NCBI RefSeq assembly: GCF_002021565.1
Contig: NZ_MSZX01000008.1
Coordinates: forward strand, 293,757-357,756
DNA from: Paenibacillus selenitireducens
GTDB lineage: Bacteria; Bacillota; Bacilli; Paenibacillales; Paenibacillaceae
Length of the DNA: 64,000 bases
Reading direction: 5' to 3'
Shown here piece by piece: positions 25,626-37,423 of the stretch. The position numbers were made by a program, and so were the translations under genes. The notes under the pieces were generated by a model. The model saw only the letters and a program-made list of their open reading frames with translations. It ran no database searches and was not told where the DNA came from. Within the stretch, counting starts at the first letter, position 1; each line of letters opens with the position of its first letter.

Positions 25626-25675
25626 AAAGCTGCAGGGCGCATCTTCTAGTTGTTAGAAGTTGGCCTTGCAGCTTT
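25626..25675. terminator. bidirectional terminator
   Basis: AAAGCTGCAGGGC pairs with GGCCTTGCAGCTTT around an inner TTCTA / TAGAA hairpin. It lies between the deacetylase and the convergent hydrolase. Confidence 0.75.
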
Positions 25676-25685
25676 ATGAACGTCA

Positions 25686-26639
25686 TTACATTACCCGTTC
25701 TTGTTCCATGACATAATGATGGACGAACTGACCCACCTGCTCTGTATACCCTTCGACATCCGTCGAGAAAGCATTGCCATGACCGGCATCCGGTACGAGG
25801 AACATTTTTTTCTCTCCACCGCTGGCTTCGAATAACGGGTAGACCATTTCGGTTGGAACAAACGTATCTTTTCCACCATGGATGAAGAGGATCGGCTTCT
25901 TATTCTTCCGCACTTGATTGAGTGCAGACGCTTCTCCGAAGAAATAATTCGCCCGCAGCTTACAAATCAAGCTGGTAATATGAAGGAGTGGAAACGCGGG
26001 AAGCTTAAACATCTGTTTGAGTTGATACGACAGAATCCCTTTGACAGAAGTGTAAGCACAATCCGAGATAATCCCCTTCACTTGATCCGGCAGTGCTTCA
26101 CCACTCGTCATCAATACCGTTCCTCCGCCCATCGAAACGCCATGCAGCAGGATATGTACCCCCTGCCCCATGCGCTCTATCATCTCATGAATCCAGTTGA
26201 TGAGATCATCCCGATCATGCCAGCCAAAACCGATATATTCACCGGCACTTTCCCCATGGCCGCGTAAATCCGGCATCAATACATGGAACCCGAATGTCTC
26301 CCGATATAGATGGGCAAACATCGCCATGTCCTTCCCTCTTCCCGTATAGCCATGGACAAGAATAGCGAGATTGGAAGTTGGATTGGGGGCTGGAATAAAG
26401 TATCCCTTCAAGGCGATTCCATCCTTGGACGTCATCTCTAGGGTCTCATACGTCTGTTCTTCGAGCCATGCGGAACGGTCCTGCCAGGGCTTGCCGGGCA
26501 GGGCGTTCACATCTACATTTTCATTCAAAAATTCCTTCGGGGTCCGACGAATCGCAAAATTATAGAAATAGACTCCTGCTCCAATGAATAAAAGGGCAGC
26601 TGCAATCGCAGCCGCCACAACAATCCATATACCCGTCAT
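25686..26639 (-). CDS. membrane-anchored alpha/beta hydrolase
   Basis: 317 residues. One N-terminal membrane helix (MTGIWIVVAAAIAAALLFIGAGVYFY) is followed by an alpha/beta-hydrolase domain. The oxyanion region is ILVHGYTGRGKD, the nucleophile elbow HGVSMGGGTVL (G-x-S-x-G), the acid in HGGKDTFVPTEM and the histidine in DAGHGNAF. The pattern resembles YqkD-like S9-type hydrolases of Bacillus. Substrate unknown. It is followed by the glnS gene upstream on the same strand (40 nt). Confidence 0.88.
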   Translation of the reverse strand: MTGIWIVVAAAIAAALLFIGAGVYFYNFAIRRTPKEFLNENVDVNALPGKPWQDRSAWLEEQTYETLEMTSKDGIALKGYFIPAPNPTSNLAILVHGYTGRGKDMAMFAHLYRETFGFHVLMPDLRGHGESAGEYIGFGWHDRDDLINWIHEMIERMGQGVHILLHGVSMGGGTVLMTSGEALPDQVKGIISDCAYTSVKGILSYQLKQMFKLPAFPLLHITSLICKLRANYFFGEASALNQVRKNKKPILFIHGGKDTFVPTEMVYPLFEASGGEKKMFLVPDAGHGNAFSTDVEGYTEQVGQFVHHYVMEQERVM

Positions 26640-26679
26640 GTCGATGTCATCTTCCTTCGGTCATGAGTAGTTTCTTTTT

Positions 26680-28344
26680 TTATTTTTTAATATCAAATGA
26701 GCTTTTTAGCGATACGATTAAGTTAAATGCAAGTTTCTCCGGCGTCGTGTCTTTAGGATCTACGTTGAAATATCCGTGACGGAAGAATTGGAATTTATCT
26801 TGCCCTTTCGCCTCAGACATATTCGCTTCCACAAATCCATTCACAATTTCTACAGAGTTTGGATTCAGGTTCTCAATGAACGTTTCGCCAGTACGCTCTT
26901 CCTCTGGCAAAATCAATGGCTCGTATAGGCGGAATTCCGCTGGACGCGCTTGCGTCGCTTCTACCCAATGAATCGTGCCTTTTACTTTACGTCCTGTAAA
27001 TCCGCTGCCGCTCTTGGTCTCAGGATCATACGTACAGTGCAATTCCACGACATTCCCGTCAGCGTCCTTGATCACATCATTGCATGTAATAAAGTAGGCA
27101 TTCTTCAGGCGAACTTCATTCCCAGGATATAGACGGTGATATTTCGCAGGAGGTACTTCCATGAAATCGTCTTGTTCAATATAGATCTCACGGGAGAATG
27201 GAATTTGACGCGAGCCCATGTCAGGGTTCTCTACGTTATTTTCCGCCTCAAGCATTTCGACTTGCCCTTCCGGATAGTTCGTAATAATAACCTTCAACGG
27301 TCGAACCACTGCCATGGTACGAGGTGCTTTGAGCTTCAGATCCTCGCGAATAAAGAAATCCAATTGTCTGGAGTCTACTTCCCCGTTACTGCGAGCTACG
27401 CCAATGCTGCGGCAGAATTCACGAATCGACTCTGGCGTATACCCCCGACGGCGAAGACCCGAAATGGTCGGCATCCGCGGATCATCCCACCCTACGACAT
27501 GGCCTTCATCAACAAGCTGCTTCAAGTAGCGCTTGCTCATAATCGTATTCGTTAAGTTCAGACGTGCGAATTCGTATTGATGCGGAACATGCTCCATTTC
27601 GCACTCTGCAACAACCCAGTCATAGAGCGGGCGTTGATCTTCGAACTCCAATGTACAGATGGAATGGGTAACTCCCTCAATGGCATCCTCCAATGGATGA
27701 GCAAAAGCATACATCGGGTAAATACACCATTTGTTCCCTGTGTTATGGTGCTCGGTATGCGAAATACGGTAAATGATCGGATCGCGTAGGTTGATATTTG
27801 GCGAGCCCATGTCAATTTTGGCGCGTAATACCTTTTCACCATTTCCAAACTCTCCGTTACGCATGCGTGTGAACAGATCCAAATTCTCCTCTACGCTGCG
27901 ATCACGGTACGGACTGTTTTTACCTGGCTCTGTCAACGTACCGCGATATGCCCGCATTTCTTCGGCAGTCAAGTCACAGACGAAAGCCTTCCCTTTTTTG
28001 ATGAGCAATACGGCTCTTGCATACATTTCATCAAAGTAGTCGGAAGCAAAGAGCAAATTATCCCATTCGAAGCCTAACCATTTCACGTCTGCTTTAATCG
28101 ATTCCACGTACTCCGTATCTTCCTTCACAGGATTCGTGTCGTCAAAACGAAGATTTGTTTTCCCTTTATATTCGTCTGCCAATTCAAAATTTAAACAGAT
28201 CGATTTTGCATGCCCAATATGCAAATAACCGTTAGGTTCCGGTGGAAAACGAGTCACGATTTCTTTAACTTTTCCGCTCTGAAGATCGTCACTCACTATA
28301 TTTTTTATGAAATTTGAAGATGTTGATTTGGTTTCGTTCTCCAT
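26680..28344 (-). CDS. glnS: glutaminyl-tRNA synthetase
   Basis: 554 residues from the second ATG (28344), 8 nt after AAAGGA. The class I motifs are present: HIGH as [15 protein letters not shown] and KMSKS-like [14 protein letters not shown]. The anticodon-binding beta-barrels ([12 protein letters not shown]...[10 protein letters not shown]) are complete. It charges tRNA-Gln directly. Most Bacillota lack this enzyme and form Gln-tRNA through GatCAB, so its presence suggests ancient lateral transfer within the group. The length is normal for the bacterial type. Confidence 0.97.
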   Translation of the reverse strand: MENETKSTSSNFIKNIVSDDLQSGKVKEIVTRFPPEPNGYLHIGHAKSICLNFELADEYKGKTNLRFDDTNPVKEDTEYVESIKADVKWLGFEWDNLLFASDYFDEMYARAVLLIKKGKAFVCDLTAEEMRAYRGTLTEPGKNSPYRDRSVEENLDLFTRMRNGEFGNGEKVLRAKIDMGSPNINLRDPIIYRISHTEHHNTGNKWCIYPMYAFAHPLEDAIEGVTHSICTLEFEDQRPLYDWVVAECEMEHVPHQYEFARLNLTNTIMSKRYLKQLVDEGHVVGWDDPRMPTISGLRRRGYTPESIREFCRSIGVARSNGEVDSRQLDFFIREDLKLKAPRTMAVVRPLKVIITNYPEGQVEMLEAENNVENPDMGSRQIPFSREIYIEQDDFMEVPPAKYHRLYPGNEVRLKNAYFITCNDVIKDADGNVVELHCTYDPETKSGSGFTGRKVKGTIHWVEATQARPAEFRLYEPLILPEEERTGETFIENLNPNSVEIVNGFVEANMSEAKGQDKFQFFRHGYFNVDPKDTTPEKLAFNLIVSLKSSFDIKK

Positions 28345-28529
28345 CCTGACCATCCTTTCGTATACTACGTTTCTATAATTAACTTACATTAAATAATACC
28401 CATTACGGCCGCGGAGTTCAACTCTCAAGCCAAAATGTTAATATTACACAAATCGACGAAATCTATCAATTTTTCTTACCTTCTGACCGATATAGGATGT
28501 AAAAGAACTGAATCAGGAGGGAATTTGTA

Positions 28530-30950
28530 TTGCGACAACTTAAAATTTTACTCTGTATGATCTTGATGGTAGGTATGGTCAGCTGGGCGAAGCCGGCGGC
28601 TGCGGCCGATCCAATCTACTTAGTTAATTTAGTTTTCTCCAGCACGAAATTATCTATTGAAACGGGTAATACACAGACGGTAAAAGCAACTGCGGTCTAT
28701 TCCGACGGATCTTCCAAAGACGTTACATTGGCGACTGACTGGAAAAGCGGTAACGAAAAAGTCGCGACGATTCTAAATGGCGTAATCACGGCCGTTGATG
28801 TAGGTACCACAATGATTAGCGGTACGTATCCTATCGGGTCAAGCAACCCACAAAGCACGACATTAGAAGTGAACGTTACCAAAAAAGTTACGTCCCTTAC
28901 GGCTGATACTCAAAAAGTCGATCTTCGCTCTAACATGACAAAGGACGTTATACTGACAGCAAATTATTTAAATGAAAATAAAGAAGATGTCTCCAAAAAA
29001 GCGGAATGGTCCACGGAGAACAATAAAATCGCTACTGTTTCGAATGGTACCATTACAGGACATGACTCCGGTACAACGACCATAACTGCTAAATATGGCA
29101 ATCAAACCGTATCTATTGAAGTCAACGTCGATGTTGTTCGTCGTTTAGATACACCTACACCAGAAGTATCGATGTTGGTAAAAGATCTTCCGAAAAGCAT
29201 TGTTATCATGGCAACGTATCAAGACGGCTCGGAAGACGATGTTTCCAAGAAAGCAACTTGGACATCCAGCAATGAGCGAATCGCCGATGTCATCAACGGG
29301 CAAATCAAAGCTTATGCGCCGGGTAAAGCGACATTAAAAGCGGCATATGGCACGAAAACCATTGAAATCAAGGTCGATATCGATTCAACGAAGAAACTAG
29401 AGCTAAGCACTCAGAATCTTTTCATGAAAGTGAACGACGAAAAATCTGTCACGCTAAGCGCTACATACGCTAACGAAACATCAAGTACCGATGTAACAGA
29501 TAAAGCAACATGGACTTCGAGCGACGAAAATATCGTGTATGTTAGTAAAGGAACTGTAATTGCCAAAAAATCAGGTACAGCAACCATTACTGCAAAATTC
29601 AGCGATAAAGAAGTTACTTTATCCGTCGATGTTGAAGTCCCGCGCCGACTCGAACTGAATACGACATCCAGTTCCATCGGATTGAAGAACGGGGATAAAT
29701 ACGACCTATCGTTACGCGCATTTTATGCCAATGCCAGCGTGGAAGACATCACTGCAAGAGCAACCTGGACTTCCAGTAACGAAGATATTGCCCTCGTAAG
29801 CTTAGGGAAAAACGCTGCCGGGGATGATGTAGCTACCGTGACATCTTACAAATCCGGTGATACGAAGATTACCGCATCGTATGGCGGCAAAACCGTTTCC
29901 ATCGATGTGAATGTGGATATTCCGCGCAAGCTCGAATTCGTTGGAGCGAACACTACCGCCATTTCATTAGATCTAAAAGAAACGGCTGCCTTAAATGTAA
30001 ATGCTATTTACGGAGACGGGCGTCCAACAGAGAATGTCACTTCTAAAGCGGAATGGTCATCCAGCGATGATAAAATCGCTGAAGTCTACTTTGACAGCGT
30101 GCAGAATGCAGCTATAGTTACAGCGAATGACAAAGGATCTGCGACCATTACGGCAAAATACGGCACACGTTCAGTAACGATTAAAGTTGAAATCGCTCAA
30201 GCTTCTAAGCTCGAAGCGAATCCGAAAGTTCTAAAAATGGGGAAAGACGAACCCAAGCAGATCGTACTTACCGCTACAGACTCTGCAGGAAAACCTACAG
30301 AAGTTCAAGAGAAAGCAGAATGGACTATCAGTTCTGCGAGTGTAGCCGATGTAACGAAAGGTCTGGTTACTCCGTTAGATTCCGGTAAAGCGACGATTAC
30401 AGCGAAATACGGCGGTAAAACAGTAACGATCGCCTTAGAAGTGAAAGTCGTTCAAAAGATTGAAATGTCCAAGAAATTCATCTCCATGAAGAGCGGAGAT
30501 ACTGCAGCACTTGCGCTCAGCGTAACCTTCTCGGATGGATCCGTTGTCGATGTATCCAAAGATGCGGAATGGAAAGTGGGTAACTACCGCGTTGCTGATG
30601 TAGATAACAAGGGTGTTGTCACGGCGATGAGCTATGGTAAAACCAAGGTCACTGCTAAATACAACAACAAAAGCATTACGACCGACATTGATGTCGATCA
30701 ACTCAAATATTTAAAGACGGATGTTGTAACCTTAGAAATGCCAGCGAATTCGGTTAAAACGGTAGCTGCAACGGCTACCTTCACAGACGGCACGGATCGA
30801 GATGTATCCATCGATGGCTTATGGAAATCATCCAGCATTAAAATCGCCGATGTGAAAGACGGAAAAATCACGGCCAACAGCAAAGGTAAAGCTACGATTA
30901 CGATAACATTCGGTGGTAAATCCACGAAAATTTGGGTCGTTGTAAAATAG
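28530..30950 (+). CDS. secreted protein of nine bacterial Ig-like (BIG2) domains
   Basis: 806 residues. TTG start with AGGAGGG 9 nt upstream; signal peptide MRQLKILLCMILMVGMVSWAKPAAAA. Nine repeats of about 85 residues follow, each with the BIG2 pattern ([AG]-x-W-[TSK]-S-x-[ND]-x-x-[IV]-A-x-V ... G-x-A-x-I-T-A-x-Y). Nothing else is present: no anchor, SLH or LPXTG motif. It is probably a secreted or surface-associated adhesin-like rod. The gene stands alone and ends in a terminator shared with glpD. Confidence 0.9.
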   Translation: MRQLKILLCMILMVGMVSWAKPAAAADPIYLVNLVFSSTKLSIETGNTQTVKATAVYSDGSSKDVTLATDWKSGNEKVATILNGVITAVDVGTTMISGTYPIGSSNPQSTTLEVNVTKKVTSLTADTQKVDLRSNMTKDVILTANYLNENKEDVSKKAEWSTENNKIATVSNGTITGHDSGTTTITAKYGNQTVSIEVNVDVVRRLDTPTPEVSMLVKDLPKSIVIMATYQDGSEDDVSKKATWTSSNERIADVINGQIKAYAPGKATLKAAYGTKTIEIKVDIDSTKKLELSTQNLFMKVNDEKSVTLSATYANETSSTDVTDKATWTSSDENIVYVSKGTVIAKKSGTATITAKFSDKEVTLSVDVEVPRRLELNTTSSSIGLKNGDKYDLSLRAFYANASVEDITARATWTSSNEDIALVSLGKNAAGDDVATVTSYKSGDTKITASYGGKTVSIDVNVDIPRKLEFVGANTTAISLDLKETAALNVNAIYGDGRPTENVTSKAEWSSSDDKIAEVYFDSVQNAAIVTANDKGSATITAKYGTRSVTIKVEIAQASKLEANPKVLKMGKDEPKQIVLTATDSAGKPTEVQEKAEWTISSASVADVTKGLVTPLDSGKATITAKYGGKTVTIALEVKVVQKIEMSKKFISMKSGDTAALALSVTFSDGSVVDVSKDAEWKVGNYRVADVDNKGVVTAMSYGKTKVTAKYNNKSITTDIDVDQLKYLKTDVVTLEMPANSVKTVAATATFTDGTDRDVSIDGLWKSSSIKIADVKDGKITANSKGKATITITFGGKSTKIWVVVK

Positions 30951-30964
30951 TCATTTCTAAACAT

Positions 30965-31019
30965 AAAGACAGCCGTGCGGTGAACTGCATTACAGCAGTC
31001 CAGCCGCTCGGCTGTCTTT
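30965..31019. terminator. bidirectional terminator
   Basis: AAAGACAGCCG pairs with CGGCTGTCTTT with an inner CTGC / GCAG hairpin. It serves the Ig-domain gene and glpD. Confidence 0.85.
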
Positions 31020-32692
31020 TATATTTCACGTATAACGGTAATAGACTCGATCACATGCTGCTTCAGTTCTTGACTATGTTTCTCTCGCTCCGCGTATGAC
31101 CAGTTCAATCGATTCGCCATATACCGAATCACAGGCTCACGATACTTATGCACGTCGTCCTTATGGAATAGTAACGCCCCGGTACGACGGATAAAGAAAT
31201 CGGAGGGTGTGATCGTCATTTCATATTGCAGACTGTATGCCAATTCCGCCAGTAACGCCAGGGGCATGTCGTCATACCTTCTCCACTCTTGCCGACATGC
31301 GGGGATCAATTCCATTAAAATATCGACATTGGTTCCATAACGATGCGCCAGCCTTGAAGACTCCTCCTTCGTCAGACCATAAGCGGTCCCCTGCTTCACG
31401 CGCTCGCGAATGAAGGCTTCGAAGGCTTGGGAGCCCCCTATATCCCCACCGGAAATAGGCAAATTTTTGGTCCTGCAAGGTCGCCCCCCTGTGTCTAACC
31501 CTTTTACCCTACGTTCGTTTACAACCCTATTTACAACGTTCTCCGCCATATGTCGGTAACCGGTTAGCTTCCCGCCTGCAATAGAGATCAATCCGGACGG
31601 TGCATGGAATACCTCATCACGACGAGAAATTTCCGAAGGATTCTTCCCGGCCTGATGGATGAGGGGGCGTAATCCCGCCCAACTGGATTCCACATCATCC
31701 GATGTAAGCTCTAAGCTCGGAAACATAACATTCGCTGCGTTTAATAAATAATCCCGATCCTGCAAAGCCACGCGAGGGTGCGCAATATCTCCATGGTATT
31801 CGGTATCCGTTGTGCCAATATAGGTTTTTCCTTCTCTTGGGATGGCGAAGATCATTCGTCCATCCGGCGTATCAAAATAAATCGCTTGCCGGAGCGGAAA
31901 ACAGGACTGATCAAAGACGAGGTGTACGCCTTTCGTCAGGTACAAGCTGGATCCCATTCTAGAACCGTCTAATCCTCGAAGTTCATCCACCCAAGGACCC
32001 CCAGCATTAATCACATGTTGTGCCCGAAGCGTATATGATTTGTCACGGATTAAGTCTTGAACCTGCGCCCCCTGAACGATTCCCTCTTCATAGACAAACT
32101 TAGTAGCCCGTGTATAGTTCACCGCAAAAGCACCAAGTTCTACGGCTTTTTTCAGCACTTCGATCGTAAGCCTGGCATCATCCGTACGATATTCGACATA
32201 GAGGCCCCCGCCCCTCAATCCCTTCGATTGCAGTAGCGGTTCCTTCGCTAGCGCCTCGGCCTTAGATAGCATATGGCGGCGTTCCTGCCGCTTCACGCCG
32301 GCTAAATAATCGTATAACCTTAACCCGACAGAAGTCGACCACCGTCCGAATGTCCTGCCCGCATAGATGGGCAATAACATCCATTCCGGTGTTGTGACAT
32401 GCGGACCATTCTCATAGACGATGGCCCGTTCTTTTCCAACTTCGGCTACAACCTTTACATCGAACTGCTTCAAATAGCGTAATCCGCCATGAACCAGCTT
32501 CGTGGAACGGCTGGAGGTCCCCGCTGCGAAATCCTGCATTTCGACCAGCGCTGTCTTTAACCCTCTCGAAGCGGCATCGAGTGCAATTCCAGCGCCTGTA
32601 ATGCCGCCGCCAAGAATTAGAAGATCAAAGTATTGTTCGGACATGGTCTCCAAATGCCTCTCCCGTTGCTCGGATGATAAGGATCTTCCCAT
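31019..32692 (-). CDS. glpD: aerobic glycerol-3-phosphate dehydrogenase
   Basis: 557 residues. The FAD-binding dinucleotide fold is at the start (LLILGGGITGAGIALDAASRGL); the family motifs GTSSRSTKLVHGGLRYL and the GHRPL-like region GLRPLIHQAG are present. It oxidises glycerol-3-phosphate to dihydroxyacetone phosphate and passes electrons to the quinone pool at the membrane. It lies 20 nt after glpK in the same operon. Stop codon is within the shared terminator. Confidence 0.96.
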   Translation of the reverse strand: MGRSLSSEQRERHLETMSEQYFDLLILGGGITGAGIALDAASRGLKTALVEMQDFAAGTSSRSTKLVHGGLRYLKQFDVKVVAEVGKERAIVYENGPHVTTPEWMLLPIYAGRTFGRWSTSVGLRLYDYLAGVKRQERRHMLSKAEALAKEPLLQSKGLRGGGLYVEYRTDDARLTIEVLKKAVELGAFAVNYTRATKFVYEEGIVQGAQVQDLIRDKSYTLRAQHVINAGGPWVDELRGLDGSRMGSSLYLTKGVHLVFDQSCFPLRQAIYFDTPDGRMIFAIPREGKTYIGTTDTEYHGDIAHPRVALQDRDYLLNAANVMFPSLELTSDDVESSWAGLRPLIHQAGKNPSEISRRDEVFHAPSGLISIAGGKLTGYRHMAENVVNRVVNERRVKGLDTGGRPCRTKNLPISGGDIGGSQAFEAFIRERVKQGTAYGLTKEESSRLAHRYGTNVDILMELIPACRQEWRRYDDMPLALLAELAYSLQYEMTITPSDFFIRRTGALLFHKDDVHKYREPVIRYMANRLNWSYAEREKHSQELKQHVIESITVIREI

Positions 32693-32712
32693 CTCGGCTC
32701 ACCGCCTTATCG

Positions 32713-34266
<1,554 letters not shown>

Positions 34267-34271
34267 TTATT

Positions 34272-34286
34272 ATGTTAACGGAATAT
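34272..34286 (-). promoter_or_regulatory. possible catabolite-response (cre) site before glpK
   Basis: ATGTTAACGGAATAT fits about 12 of 15 positions of the WTGNAARCGNWWWCA pattern; it lacks the final CA. Its place, about 65 bp before the glpK start, suits CcpA control. Confidence 0.3.
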
Positions 34287-34326
34287 GTGTGTTGATAAAA
34301 GAGTCCTTAGCGGGGTAGAAAAAAAA

Positions 34327-34362
34327 AAGAATGAGAAGCTTCAGAAGCCGCTTCCCATTCTT
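34327..34362 (-). terminator. terminator between the solute-binding protein and glpK
   Basis: AAGAATGGGAAGC / GCTTCTCATTCTT stem on the minus strand followed by a long T run. It lies 130 nt past the lipoprotein stop and 120 nt before glpK. It may be simple termination or a GlpP-type leader attenuator; no more can be said. Confidence 0.75.
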
Positions 34363-34492
34363 GATTATGTAACCTTACGATTTAGATGTTGCAGAGGCTT
34401 GTTTCTTCGCCTTGGCTTACTTTCGCATGCTTAACTTCCTTTACCCTAATCTATACTAGAGCAATTTCTTGAAGCCTGATATTCGTTCAGCC

Positions 34493-35902
34493 CTATTTCT
34501 TGGCCGCTTCCTTCTCCTTCGCCGCCTTATCTTCCTGCTTCGCTTTGACTAATCCCTCTTGCAGCTGCTTCTGGATATTCGTCATCGCTTGGTCGACGGA
34601 CTGCTTGTTGTCCAACACTTGCTTCGTTTGTTCATCCAATACTTGCGTTAAGGTCTGATAGAAATTCGCAGGCGTCTTCTCAAAATCATAGGTTACGCTT
34701 TTAGCCCGAGGACTCAGCAAATAGAACGCGGACAAGTCATGGTTCTCCTTGTCTTTAATGAATTCCTTACGCGTTGGCATATTGCCGTTCATCTGACGCG
34801 ACTGCATCTTCGCCATTTCCGGACCATTGATGAATTTCACGAACTCCCATGCAGCACTCGTATTCGGCGACTGCGCATTGATCGCCATAATTTCACTGAG
34901 ATACATACTATCCGTCGTATTCGGATCCATCGCGCTGACAGGGGCTGTGACAACCCCCCATTGGAATGGTTTATAATTTTTCACTTGATCCTTGACTCGT
35001 TCAAACTCACTAATGGACCAAGTCCCGGCAATGGTCATCGCGGCCTTACCCATGAGAAACGGCTTGCCTTCATAATAACTCTCCATCGACCCCCCTTGCA
35101 TATTCTGATCCTCATTCACAAGAGTTTTCGATTGGAAGTTATCTACGACAAGCTGATAGATTTTTCTCCATGGCTCTGCATCAAATTGAACTTTTTCTCC
35201 GTCTTTATCCACAATGCGCAAATTTTCCACGTTACCGACCGACATAATGATATTGGAAGGCGTCATCCCATAGTCCATGTACAGTCCATATTCCCGATCC
35301 TTGCCCGATCCTCCAGTTGGGAAACGCTTCGCTAACTGGAGAACCTCTTCCCAAGTCATCTGATTCTTAGGCAGATCCACGCCATGCTTCTGGAACATGT
35401 CGATATTATAGTAGATCGCTTGGGCGCCAAATGTTGGTGCAAGGCCGTAAATTTTGCCGCCCCCCTTGTCTTTTAGCATCTGTATCACGTTAGGAATGAT
35501 GCTTTCCGTATCGAACTTATCTTGCTTAATCATCGTATCTAGTTCATAGAGTTTACCAGCGGATACAAATTTCTCATATTGATCCATTTGGAGCATCATG
35601 ACATCGGGTTGATTTTTCTCAATGAACTTGCTGTAGGCCTCATTATAATCGGGATTTTTCGACTCCTGAAGCTCTTGCTGCATTTTGTTCGTGGAAATGA
35701 CCTCGAACTCCACATTCGGATATTTCATCGAAAAATAATTGCCATATTGCTGATAAAAGTAATTCTCATCCCAGAACACGACCTTTAACTTCACTTGCCC
35801 ATCCTCGCCTAAAGCCTTTGACCCCTGATCTTTGGAACATGCTGTCAAGAACAGCGACAACACGATCACGCTGACCAAGAGAGTGCTATACAACTTTCGC
35901 AT
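34493..35902 (-). CDS. extracellular solute-binding lipoprotein (ABC type 1)
   Basis: 469 residues from ATG 35902 (the earlier TTG is weaker); AGAAGGGAAG lies 6 nt upstream. Signal peptide with lipobox SLFLTACS, so Cys22 would be lipidated. The rest has the family 1 substrate-binding pattern (KVVFWDENYFYQQYGNYF...PDVMML, GLAPTFGAQAIYYN, WEEVLQLAKRFP). A basic, Lys/Glu-rich C-terminus ends it. No permease or ATPase genes are adjacent, so the partner transporter is elsewhere. The likely substrate is a sugar, by family only. Confidence 0.88.
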   Translation of the reverse strand: MRKLYSTLLVSVIVLSLFLTACSKDQGSKALGEDGQVKLKVVFWDENYFYQQYGNYFSMKYPNVEFEVISTNKMQQELQESKNPDYNEAYSKFIEKNQPDVMMLQMDQYEKFVSAGKLYELDTMIKQDKFDTESIIPNVIQMLKDKGGGKIYGLAPTFGAQAIYYNIDMFQKHGVDLPKNQMTWEEVLQLAKRFPTGGSGKDREYGLYMDYGMTPSNIIMSVGNVENLRIVDKDGEKVQFDAEPWRKIYQLVVDNFQSKTLVNEDQNMQGGSMESYYEGKPFLMGKAAMTIAGTWSISEFERVKDQVKNYKPFQWGVVTAPVSAMDPNTTDSMYLSEIMAINAQSPNTSAAWEFVKFINGPEMAKMQSRQMNGNMPTRKEFIKDKENHDLSAFYLLSPRAKSVTYDFEKTPANFYQTLTQVLDEQTKQVLDNKQSVDQAMTNIQKQLQEGLVKAKQEDKAAKEKEAAKK

Positions 35903-35944
35903 CTTCAACTTCCCTTCTATTCTTAATACAAAATATTCCTTACC

Positions 35945-35974
35945 ATTATACTAGATTCATATAATAGAGTCTAA
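35945..35974 (-). promoter_or_regulatory. SigmaA-type promoter for the solute-binding protein
   Basis: On the minus strand TTAGAC (35969-35974), 18-bp spacer and TATAAT (35945-35950). Confidence 0.5.
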
Positions 35975-36095
35975 TTTTGGGAATTTAGATAGAAAACAGG
36001 GAAGCCCTCTATTAATTATTTTCTATATTTTTACTTTAAGTCCGTGTGATACCTTCACAAATCATAGATTTCTACAAACTACGAGATATAACAAA

Positions 36096-36124
36096 AAGAA
36101 GCCTCTCGTATGAGAGACCTCTTC
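36096..36124 (-). terminator. terminator of the CDF transporter
   Basis: AAGAGGTCTCTC / GAGAGGCTTCTT stem, followed on the minus strand by a T run. Confidence 0.8.
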
Positions 36125-36133
36125 CTATTTAGG

Positions 36134-37033
36134 TTACACCTGTTTTTCTTTTAAACGTTTATTGATTCGAATCGGTTCAATATGAATGTGAACATGCTCG
36201 ATATTATGGTTCTCTAGCATTTTTCGTTCAATCCGTTCCGTAATATCGTGACTCTCTGTGACGTTCAGATCGTTATCCACCTGTACGATGACATCCACCA
36301 GCACCTGATTTCCAAGCAAGCGGGCCCGAATATCTTTCAGGCGCTCCACACCGGGGATCGTGTTGATCGTTTCCTTGAACTGCTCCAATTCCGATTCATC
36401 AAACCCATCCGACAACGAGTACGCTGTACCCCGAAAAATCATCCATGCCGTCCGACAAATGATCAATCCCACAACGATGGCCGCTACAACATCCAACCAA
36501 GGTAATCCGAGACGTGTACCAATGATCCCAACAAAAGCTCCCATACCTACCAGCGCATCGGAACGGTTATCTTGAGCAGCTGCCATAACGGCTTGACTGT
36601 TCACTCTCTTCGCCAATTTCAAATTATACCGATACACCCCATAGATGATGACGGAACAAACCAATGCGGTCCATGCTGCGATCATACTGGGCGTCTCCAC
36701 TTCATTGGTAATGAGCTTCGTAACCGCTTGATACAGGACCTGCAGACCAACTGCCATCATGATAAAAGATGCAATAAGCGCTGCCAGCGTCTCCGCACGG
36801 AAGTGTCCGTACGGATGATCTTCATCCGGCGGTTTCTGCGAAATACGTAAACCAATCAACACGGCAATCGATGACACAATATCCGTACTATTATTTAATC
36901 CATCCGCAAGCAATGCCTCCGAAAAGAATACATATCCAATGGTCAACTTCGCTCCGGCCAGCACGATATAGGCTATTATGCTAGTCCATGCGCCGCGCTC
37001 ACCTTGTTGTAAATCTTTGTATGCGTCTGTCAC
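36134..37033 (-). CDS. cation diffusion facilitator (CDF) family exporter
   Basis: 299 residues, six helices plus a cytosolic C-terminal domain. The metal-site motifs are LLADGLNNSTDIVSS in helix 2 and the second site in helix 5 (MAAAQDNRSDALVGMGAF), with the linker HPYGHFRAETLAAL. By family it exports divalent metals (Zn, Mn, Fe or Co) in exchange for protons. The C-terminal dimerisation domain (about 205-285) is complete. The metal cannot be told from this. Confidence 0.92.
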   Translation of the reverse strand: MTDAYKDLQQGERGAWTSIIAYIVLAGAKLTIGYVFFSEALLADGLNNSTDIVSSIAVLIGLRISQKPPDEDHPYGHFRAETLAALIASFIMMAVGLQVLYQAVTKLITNEVETPSMIAAWTALVCSVIIYGVYRYNLKLAKRVNSQAVMAAAQDNRSDALVGMGAFVGIIGTRLGLPWLDVVAAIVVGLIICRTAWMIFRGTAYSLSDGFDESELEQFKETINTIPGVERLKDIRARLLGNQVLVDVIVQVDNDLNVTESHDITERIERKMLENHNIEHVHIHIEPIRINKRLKEKQV

Positions 37034-37183
37034 TTCAAACCCTCCACGTCGTTACCCTAATTCTGTTACAAACATCGTAACGCATGAAAGTCGTGTGGGT
37101 CTAGAGAAACAGTGTTGCGGCGAGACCGAAAACGTTGACGGGGTCAAAGAAGTTGAACGAGGGAAAAAATAAGGACCGCCTGT

Positions 37184-37385
37184 TGGAAGGGGAAAATATG
37201 AAGATATCGTGTATTTCGTTGCCCCTCGAATCCGAGGGATCCGATTTCGCCGCTGTTGAACTGAGGAACATTTTGAATGGACTATGGGTGGATATTTTCC
37301 TCATTTCAAAGGCGGACGCTTCCGCTCTGCATCGGATCCCCCTACTTCTCAGGACGGTGAACTACACAATATCTTCTCCTCCAAA
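37184..37385. ncRNA. structured multi-stem intergenic element (RNA or repeat)
   Basis: About 200 bp able to fold as nested and branched stems. Closing stem 37200-37213 with 37363-37376 (13 of 14). Inner stem GGGATCCGAT 37236-37245 with 37331-37340 (10 of 10). Stem 37256-37268 with 37297-37309 (12 of 13). Small hairpins lie at 37224-37237 (CCTCG / CGAGG) and 37312-37325 (GCGGA / TCCGC). It lies 40 nt past the fadH stop. It may be a 3' RNA or a dispersed mobile repeat; orientation is unknown. A 115-codon plus-strand ORF over it is not supported. Confidence 0.5.
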
Positions 37386-37423
37386 GGGCGCTGCTTATTT
37401 TTGGAGGAGTGGAAGGAAAGCAG

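Noticed and set aside
34370..34492. Possible gene remnant with AKAKKQASATSKS before a stop
   Set aside because: Only 13 codons are open before an in-frame stop; it resembles a lysine-rich tail but cannot be shown to be a gene fragment.
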